A stretch of DNA of 64,000 bases from M3007 sp044347755 (GTDB lineage Bacteria; Bacteroidota; Bacteroidia; Chitinophagales; Saprospiraceae): assembly GCA_044347755.1 (NCBI GenBank), contig JBIKUE010000011.1:8915-72914 (forward strand), read 5' to 3'. The translations under genes were made by a program, and so were the position numbers. The notes below the pieces were generated by a model. The model did no database searches and was not told the origin of the DNA. It saw only the letters and a list, made by a program, of their open reading frames with translations. This document shows, one piece after another, positions 59,701 to 64,000 of the stretch (its first letter is position 1; the number at the start of each line of letters is the position of its first letter).

Positions 59701-59805
59701 CTGATGGGATATCTGGTTTTAGAGCCTTATTTTGCGTTGCCCATCAGTGCCCCGGAGGATAAGCGAAGCTGGCGGTTTGGGTTGAATTTTATCCCGGGCT
59801 GGTGA
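56743..59805 (+). CDS. Metallopeptidase-like / PD40 propeller / outer-membrane barrel fusion
   Basis: This 1020-residue protein has a signal peptide (1-22). A gluzincin-like peptidase domain (about 35-280) has HVIGHELVHAFQYN (HExxH, His135, Glu136, His139) and MIEGLAEYLS with a candidate third ligand Glu166. WD40-like PD40 beta-propeller segments follow (NISPVLSPNGKYVIFLSEKN, GTWSPDSKRFAFDAY, PAWSPDGKSIVVTG; about 285-600). The C-terminal part (about 640-1020) is an Omp85/BamA-like beta-barrel (GVNTGNSGFGAQTGLAGG, GNFEIRIPFTGPRQLSL, LNLFFDAGLSFFE). It may insert in the outer membrane with the enzymatic domains in the periplasm or outside. Substrate unknown. Confidence 0.87.
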   Translation: MKRTIFIATLIFVMLSGALHAQYFGRNKPRYNQQPFKVTETEHFVIYDYLDNPEKLKEIAASAELWYDMHSKVLKDTFTTKNPLIIYNDHAGFQQTNAIMGDISVGTGGVTEGLRNRVVFPVAPTNQQTHHVIGHELVHAFQYNMVLNGDSTSMRNLANIPLWMIEGLAEYLSIGRIDANTSLWMRDAVLNDQVPRIKDLDNGKYFPYRWGQAFWGFITGIYSDEAIEPLFMNTAKYGLQNAVPLTLGISVDSLSNHWRRTLKDHYGRWAIKGKKEDLPGKILLDNDNAGQMNISPVLSPNGKYVIFLSEKNLFSTDLFLADAKTGKVMRRVYSTTSNGDTDHLNYLESAGTWSPDSKRFAFDAYEKGRSVLIVKDIFKGRKIQKIKIPGVPAFSNPAWSPDGKSIVVTGLVNGQTDLYQYTFKSKKVKRLTNDRYSEILPTWSADGTSLAFSTDALSIDRGRTNGAYTMNLAVMDMVTERVENIDVFPGSDNMNPQYDKTGNIFFLSNRDGRRNLYRYDVSTKKVYQLTDLMTGITGITPYSPAISVADDRDKILYTYYSKGSYIIHQAKDADFEAKEVEPSAVDQVAAALPPFNPKQKDMVNIGLRLMDNALEENPQMKAKKFRPKFQLDYLGGSTGVGVNTGNSGFGAQTGLAGGVDALFNDILGNNQLYAGAVLNGDIQDAGGQISYINQKHRIGWGINAYHFAFQNGFYQRGEVVTVETPSGPLPLFKEILGISRVFQQRIGATVFYPFSVTKRVELGASTEFFSNRVTEYNDYYTFDQFGNIISYYGSDRQRLPKGAALNLNNIQAAFVGDNSYFGFTAPLKGWRYRVGVEQYLLGDYNFTTFLADGRRYFYAKPFTFAVRGLAYARTGEESTAFSLQFPLFAGNSFFVRGYDQDVYDSRTDSLFIFRTVGSKMLIGNFEIRIPFTGPRQLSLFKSNFLLTDLNLFFDAGLSFFETEDLKKDAFIQHTPILSTGVSLRVNLMGYLVLEPYFALPISAPEDKRSWRFGLNFIPGW

Positions 59806-59880
59806 TTTTTTTGCTGCAGCCTTTGGGCCTGTGTGTTTAGATGGTCGCTTTTGTTTTCCTTTGCATAAAAAAGAACCATA

Positions 59881-60606
59881 ATGGCGTGGAAAAAATCCCT
59901 GGCGTTTTTTGCCTGGCAGTCAATTAGATATGCACAAAGTCTGGACCATTTTAAGAAAATTTGGTCTTACTATAGCCGATGGAAGGACTCCTTTGCTCCT
60001 GAGCGGAACTCTATTAACGATGAATTGCCCTGGATTAATTACCTCGCCATTGAATGTCTGGAAAAGCAAATTCGCCCTGAATTTAAGGTTTTTGAGTACG
60101 GCGGAGGCGGATCAACCTTGTTCTTCAGCAAAAATGTCGCCGAAGTTGCAACTGTTGAAGACAACCAGGATTGGTTTAAAACGCTCAATGATATTGTTGC
60201 TTCAAAAAACATCAAGCATTGGAAAGGTTTTTTCATTCAACCTGAACCCGTTTCAAATGGACAAGAACGCTCTTATACCAATCCAAATGATTATAAAAGC
60301 AGGATGAAAGAACACGCCGGTTCAAGTTTTGAAAAATATGCCAAAACCATTCAGCAATTCCCGACAGAATACTTTGACCTCGTTTTAGTTGATGGCCGGG
60401 CAAGACCTTCCTGCATTCAACAATCCTTACCCTATTTGAAGCATGGAGGACTATTGGTTGTTGACAACACCGAACGCAGCTATTATTTGGAACCTTTCAC
60501 AGAAATTCTGAAAAGTGAATTTGATGTACTGGAGGATAGAATGGCGCCTGTTTCCTACACGCCAGACTTCACCAGGACGTCCATTTTCAGGCGAAGGGTT
60601 AAATAA
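59881..60606 (+). CDS. Class I SAM-dependent methyltransferase-like protein
   Basis: This 241-residue protein has FKVFEYGGGGSTLFFSKNV, a glycine-rich SAM-binding loop, EVATVEDNQDWFKTLNDIVA with the acidic residue after strand 2, and DLVLVDGRARPSCIQQSLPY with GGLLVVDNTERSY as later strands. It resembles methyltransferases associated with surface-glycan or lipid modification (FkbM-like region). The N-terminal 45 residues are variable. It sits between two secretion-related genes but nothing ties it to them. Confidence 0.78.
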   Translation: MAWKKSLAFFAWQSIRYAQSLDHFKKIWSYYSRWKDSFAPERNSINDELPWINYLAIECLEKQIRPEFKVFEYGGGGSTLFFSKNVAEVATVEDNQDWFKTLNDIVASKNIKHWKGFFIQPEPVSNGQERSYTNPNDYKSRMKEHAGSSFEKYAKTIQQFPTEYFDLVLVDGRARPSCIQQSLPYLKHGGLLVVDNTERSYYLEPFTEILKSEFDVLEDRMAPVSYTPDFTRTSIFRRRVK

Positions 60607-60710
60607 TTACTAAACCCTGGCGCAAATATTATATACATTGCCATTTTCTCATTTCATACCTTTCTCTGAAAGATTAATCAATCACTCATCAATTTCCCAC
60701 CACCCTTTTT

Positions 60711-62267
60711 ATGTCAAAAATCCTCTGGGCCGACGACGAGATAGATCTCCTCAAACCACATCTGATGTTCCTCCAAGGCAAGGGATATGATGTAGTGACC
60801 GCCACGAATGGCTATGATGCCGTGGACCTTTATGCAGAGCAGGCATCAGATATTGACGTGGTGTTCCTGGATGAAAGTATGCCCGGGCTCACAGGCCTGG
60901 AGGTACTCATGAAAATCAAGGCGCTCAATCGCAACGTTCCGGTGGTGATGATCACTAAAAACGAAGCCGAACACGTGATGGAAGACGCCATTGGCGGTCA
61001 AATTTCCGATTACCTGATCAAACCTGTCAATCCCAACCAAATTCTGCTCACCCTCAAAAGAATTCTGGATAACAAACGCCTGTTAAGCGAAAAAACTGCC
61101 CAGAATTATCAACAGGAATTCCGCGAAATTTTCATGGAAATAACGGGAGGTCTGGACCAAACCCAATGGGTGGAGGCTTACAAGAAAATTGTAAACTGGG
61201 AAATGAGGGTCGATGCCAACCAGGCCACCGGTGTGAGTGAAATCCTGTCGCAGCAAAAAGAACAGGCAAATACAGAGTTCTCCAAGTTTGTCATCAAGAA
61301 CTACTTTGACTGGGTGGATCGAACTAAAGAATTAGGCCCGATCATGTCGCACTCCATGATGCGGAAACATATTTTTCCACATATTGGCAATGGCGTACCA
61401 ACCATCGTAGTACTGCTGGATAATCTACGCTACGACCAATGGAAAACGATTGAGCCTATCTTGAACGAGCAGTTCCGCACGGAAAATGAAGGGTACTTTT
61501 TCAGCATTCTGCCCACCGCAACCCAATACAGCCGCAACGCCATTTTTGCCGGCATGATGCCTTCCGATATCGAAAAAAATTTCCCTGACAAATGGAAAAA
61601 CGACACCGATGAAGGCGGGAAAAACATGTTTGAAGATTTCTTCCTGGGCAAGCAAATAGAACGTTCTTTCCGCAAGCCTGTGAAGTGGGATTATGTCAAA
61701 GTAACCAATGTCAATCACGGTAAAGACCTGAATGACAATATTTTACATTATTTGAACAACGATATTACGGTGATTGTGTACAATTTCATCGATATGCTTT
61801 CGCATGCGCGCACAGAGATGGAAGTACTCAAAGAACTGGCCGGCGATGAGCGTGCCTACCGTTCACTCACGCGCTCCTGGTTCCTGCACTCTCCGTTGTG
61901 GACGGCTTTGCAAAAACTGGAAGGCCGTGATGTGCAATTGTTTGTAACCACCGATCACGGAACGATCCGGGTTCAAAGCCCCTCTAAAGTGGTGGGCGAT
62001 CGTGAAACCACCACTAATCTGCGCTATAAAGTTGGCAGGAACCTGCAATATGAAGCACGGGATGTATTGGCAATCAAAGACCCCCTTAAAGCCGGACTGC
62101 CTCGCCCGAACATCAGCAGTACTTTTATCTTTGCCAAAGAAGACTATTTCTTCCTGTATCCCAACAACTACAACCACTACCACAACTATTACCGTAACAC
62201 CTTCCAGCACGGAGGCATTAGTCTGGAAGAAATGATCTGCCCGGTTGTAAGGATGAGAAGTAAGTAG
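60711..62267 (+). CDS. porX: PorX: T9SS response regulator with PglZ domain
   Basis: This 518-residue protein regulates the type IX secretion system. The receiver domain has acidic ADDE, phospho-acceptor Asp54 (VVFLDESMPGL), Thr82 and Lys104 (YLIKPV). A helical linker (about 125-195) precedes a PglZ (alkaline-phosphatase-like) domain with VVLLDNLRYDQW, TATQYSRNAIFAGMMP and FVTTDHGTIRV metal-site motifs. PorX is known to bind PorL and the sigma factor SigP in Porphyromonas and to respond to PorY. The cognate PorY kinase is not in the window. The genes on either side are a methyltransferase-like gene and a convergent TPR-like gene. The T9SS cargos at 9093, 23756 and 28160 are potential clients of the system it controls. 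Confidence 0.93.
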   Translation: MSKILWADDEIDLLKPHLMFLQGKGYDVVTATNGYDAVDLYAEQASDIDVVFLDESMPGLTGLEVLMKIKALNRNVPVVMITKNEAEHVMEDAIGGQISDYLIKPVNPNQILLTLKRILDNKRLLSEKTAQNYQQEFREIFMEITGGLDQTQWVEAYKKIVNWEMRVDANQATGVSEILSQQKEQANTEFSKFVIKNYFDWVDRTKELGPIMSHSMMRKHIFPHIGNGVPTIVVLLDNLRYDQWKTIEPILNEQFRTENEGYFFSILPTATQYSRNAIFAGMMPSDIEKNFPDKWKNDTDEGGKNMFEDFFLGKQIERSFRKPVKWDYVKVTNVNHGKDLNDNILHYLNNDITVIVYNFIDMLSHARTEMEVLKELAGDERAYRSLTRSWFLHSPLWTALQKLEGRDVQLFVTTDHGTIRVQSPSKVVGDRETTTNLRYKVGRNLQYEARDVLAIKDPLKAGLPRPNISSTFIFAKEDYFFLYPNNYNHYHNYYRNTFQHGGISLEEMICPVVRMRSK

Positions 62268-62315
62268 CCCTGATGAAAAGAGACAGCCTCCTGGTAGTGA
62301 AGGGAAAACGGTCTG

Positions 62316-63842
62316 CTATTTCCCGCTCCAGATTTTCATCTGTAGAGATTCTAGCACCATTTCCCAGAGCATTTCGTAGGGAATGATCTCTATTTCGTGG
62401 GCCTGGGTGGCCACATCCAGTGGAACCGTACGAAGTTGTTTGAAGTATCGCTCGGCTTTACGGCTGGAAGCTTCCCGGTGGAAGTTGGCTTGTGGCACCT
62501 GCAACAGCATTTTTATGAAACAATTGCTGCGGAAAGTAGCATCGCCTTTGAGGTAACGGCTGCAATACTTTTCAATACCTTCGATGCGATCTGAGGATTT
62601 TTTGTAATCTTTTTCTGCGATAGCGTAAAGGATTTGGGCAATCAGGACACTGATATTCATACCGCTTCGATCTTTGGCAAACAAGTTGATCTCGTTGATA
62701 AACTTGCCCATTTTGAAGCGTCTGGATCGTTCGCTGAGGATGGAATCCGGGATTTTTCCTATTTTAATGAGGTAGAAAACATAGGCCTGGAAAATGCGCC
62801 ACATTTCCACAATCTGGATTTGCTTTTCCTCGAAGCGAGGGTAGTTGGTCACCCTTTCATAAAGATGGTAAGCTTCTTCCCAGTGTCCTGTACGAACCGC
62901 GAGCAGGAAGAACAATTCCTGGAGCTTAAACCAGTTAAAGGAACCCTCTTCAAAGAAATATTCGCAGCGTTCGATAGCCTTTTGGCCTTTATCAAATTCG
63001 CCCAACTGCAGATAACAAACGATCAGGTTGTAGTAAAATACCTGCAACGGCAGACCACTGTCGTAATCCTTTTTATCAAAAAAGGCAATGGCTTCTTCGC
63101 AAAGCTTGGCTGTCCCGACGTAATCATTAATGCTATTGTAGATCAGCAGATGCACCATCTTGCCAAACAGATGAAGCTTGAACGATGGGCAGATCGCCAT
63201 AAAAGGCTTCAATTCTGCATAATACTCCTCTGCCTGTTGGGTAACTTCTTCCTTGGTAGATTTGCTGTTGGTATATTGCGCCATCAACTCGGAGTAGAAA
63301 AACTCCGCCTTACTCTCCATTTGCCAAATCTTCTCGTATTCCAGATACTGCGCCTTCATGTCCTCATATTTTTCCAGATCACCATCCACGGTGCTGTACT
63401 GAAGACGAAGTACACGAATAATATCGAGCGTCAGTTCTGTAAACTCGAAGTGTTTGGCGTGCTTGAGCAGCCGCTCCAACACATCAATGCCTGTAATTTT
63501 GGCATTTCGGATCAGCAGCGTCATGGCTGCAGACCATTTTTTATAACATTCGAAGAATGCTTTCTGACGATTTGTGAAGTTAGCATCCTTAAAATCAAGG
63601 AGAAAGATGGCATCTAAAAGCCGCTCTTTCAACTTGTTTTTCAGGCTGGTTAGATTCACATCATCACCATCCCCCTTTTTGAAAAGAGATTTGGCATCTT
63701 CGTCTGATTCAATTTTTTTGTCAAGTAAAGCGTTGAAGAGTGTTTCCATCTTCGAGTCTGGCTCGATGATGAATTTTAGCATACCGCTTCCTTTTAACTT
63801 GGTCTTGTTAACCAATCCCACAAGTTCCACGAGATCACGCAT
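62316..63842 (-). CDS. Helical-repeat protein of unknown function
   Basis: This 508-residue soluble protein starts MRDLVELVGLVNKTKLKGSG and is almost entirely alpha-helical, with TPR-like or HEAT-like pairs (YYNLIVCYLQLGEFDKGQKA, LFFLLAVRTGHWEEAYHLYE) and no signal peptide. I do not recognise a family. It resembles the lineage-specific cytosolic TPR-like proteins seen in Saprospiraceae genomes. It is convergent with porX, their stop codons 49 bp apart, and has its own promoter beyond 63842. A scaffold role is possible but unsupported. Confidence 0.75.
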   Translation of the reverse strand: MRDLVELVGLVNKTKLKGSGMLKFIIEPDSKMETLFNALLDKKIESDEDAKSLFKKGDGDDVNLTSLKNKLKERLLDAIFLLDFKDANFTNRQKAFFECYKKWSAAMTLLIRNAKITGIDVLERLLKHAKHFEFTELTLDIIRVLRLQYSTVDGDLEKYEDMKAQYLEYEKIWQMESKAEFFYSELMAQYTNSKSTKEEVTQQAEEYYAELKPFMAICPSFKLHLFGKMVHLLIYNSINDYVGTAKLCEEAIAFFDKKDYDSGLPLQVFYYNLIVCYLQLGEFDKGQKAIERCEYFFEEGSFNWFKLQELFFLLAVRTGHWEEAYHLYERVTNYPRFEEKQIQIVEMWRIFQAYVFYLIKIGKIPDSILSERSRRFKMGKFINEINLFAKDRSGMNISVLIAQILYAIAEKDYKKSSDRIEGIEKYCSRYLKGDATFRSNCFIKMLLQVPQANFHREASSRKAERYFKQLRTVPLDVATQAHEIEIIPYEMLWEMVLESLQMKIWSGK

Positions 63843-64000
63843 AGGCCTGGATCAATTGATTATAAAAAAATAGGGGTGGTGTCATTTTGCGAGTGAAATA
63901 TTGTAGTTGTAAACGAAGAGATGTAGGTATAACTCGTGCATTTCGTCACTTTTTGAAAAGGATAGTGTTTTTCTTACGAACCGACAAACGCGCTGCCGCA
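63843..64000. other. Upstream region of the helical-repeat gene, cut by window edge
   Basis: This 158-bp stretch is A+T rich in its first part. It must hold the start of the leftward transcript, but no clear TAnnTTTG box is seen. No gene is apparent. Confidence 0.4.

Noticed and set aside
1..64000. tRNA, rRNA or riboswitch genes
   Set aside because: I searched by eye for cloverleaf and conserved-core patterns in the gaps and found none convincing. A covariance-model scan would be needed to exclude small RNAs.

Overview
The window reads as a chromosomal segment of a Bacteroidota bacterium, most likely from the Saprospiria/Saprospiraceae. The evidence is a PorX-type response regulator with a PglZ domain, secreted proteins ending in type IX secretion (T9SS) type A and type B (gliding-motility-like) C-terminal domains, a SusC/TonB-like receptor start with a carboxypeptidase-like regulatory domain, dockerin-like repeats in a T9SS cargo, an SDR-type threonine dehydrogenase, and promoters of the TAnnTTTG type. 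No rRNA, tRNA, CRISPR array, prophage or intact insertion sequence was recognised. The segment is mostly core and metabolic genes with several accessory islands.

Layout. 1-3.2 kb: the start of a TonB-dependent receptor, then a leftward operon ccmB - VOC protein - GH130 lipoprotein. 3.2-9 kb: a BASS-family transporter, folC, mlaE, a small lipoprotein overlapping dapD, and an RDD membrane protein. 9-16 kb: a large T9SS type B protein, a type II NADH dehydrogenase, cysK behind a Cys-rich leader peptide and terminator, and a vanadium-haloperoxidase-like lipoprotein. 16-24 kb: a thioredoxin-like protein, a glycosyltransferase, a peroxiredoxin homologue without its peroxidatic cysteine, feoAB, a LolD-like ATPase, a START protein and dapB. 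24-32 kb: two giant T9SS type A cargo proteins. 32-45.7 kb: a lytic transglycosylase, a LytTR regulator, ftsY, glgA, glgC-ruvC, a DUF4340 protein, an HtrA protease, an HD protein, an M28 peptidase, a LOG protein and a lipoprotein. 45.8-50 kb: a leftward cluster of three secreted NTF2-like proteins, two cupins and a diheme cytochrome c. 50-56 kb: a PqqB-like lipoprotein, a LuxR response regulator and a TPR histidine kinase separated by a DUF4143 ATPase, and a threonine dehydrogenase. 56-64 kb: a metallopeptidase/PD40/barrel fusion, a methyltransferase-like protein, porX and an unknown helical-repeat protein.

How the genes relate. dapD and dapB serve the same lysine/diaminopimelate pathway from separate loci. 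glgA and glgC are the glycogen pair. feoA and feoB form the ferrous iron importer. porX regulates the T9SS that would export the three large CTD-bearing proteins encoded here.

The most interesting item is the cysK leader at 13204-13437. It combines a TAnnTTTG promoter, a 27-codon ORF starting almost at the predicted transcript end and containing five consecutive cysteine codons, an 8-bp alternative pairing with the terminator's 5' arm, and a 16-bp intrinsic terminator, all before cysK. This is the architecture of a ribosome-mediated cysteine attenuator. A second theme is intergenic gaps filled from stop codon to start or stop codon by short tandem words facing their inverted copies. Some of these gaps carry MITE-like elements.
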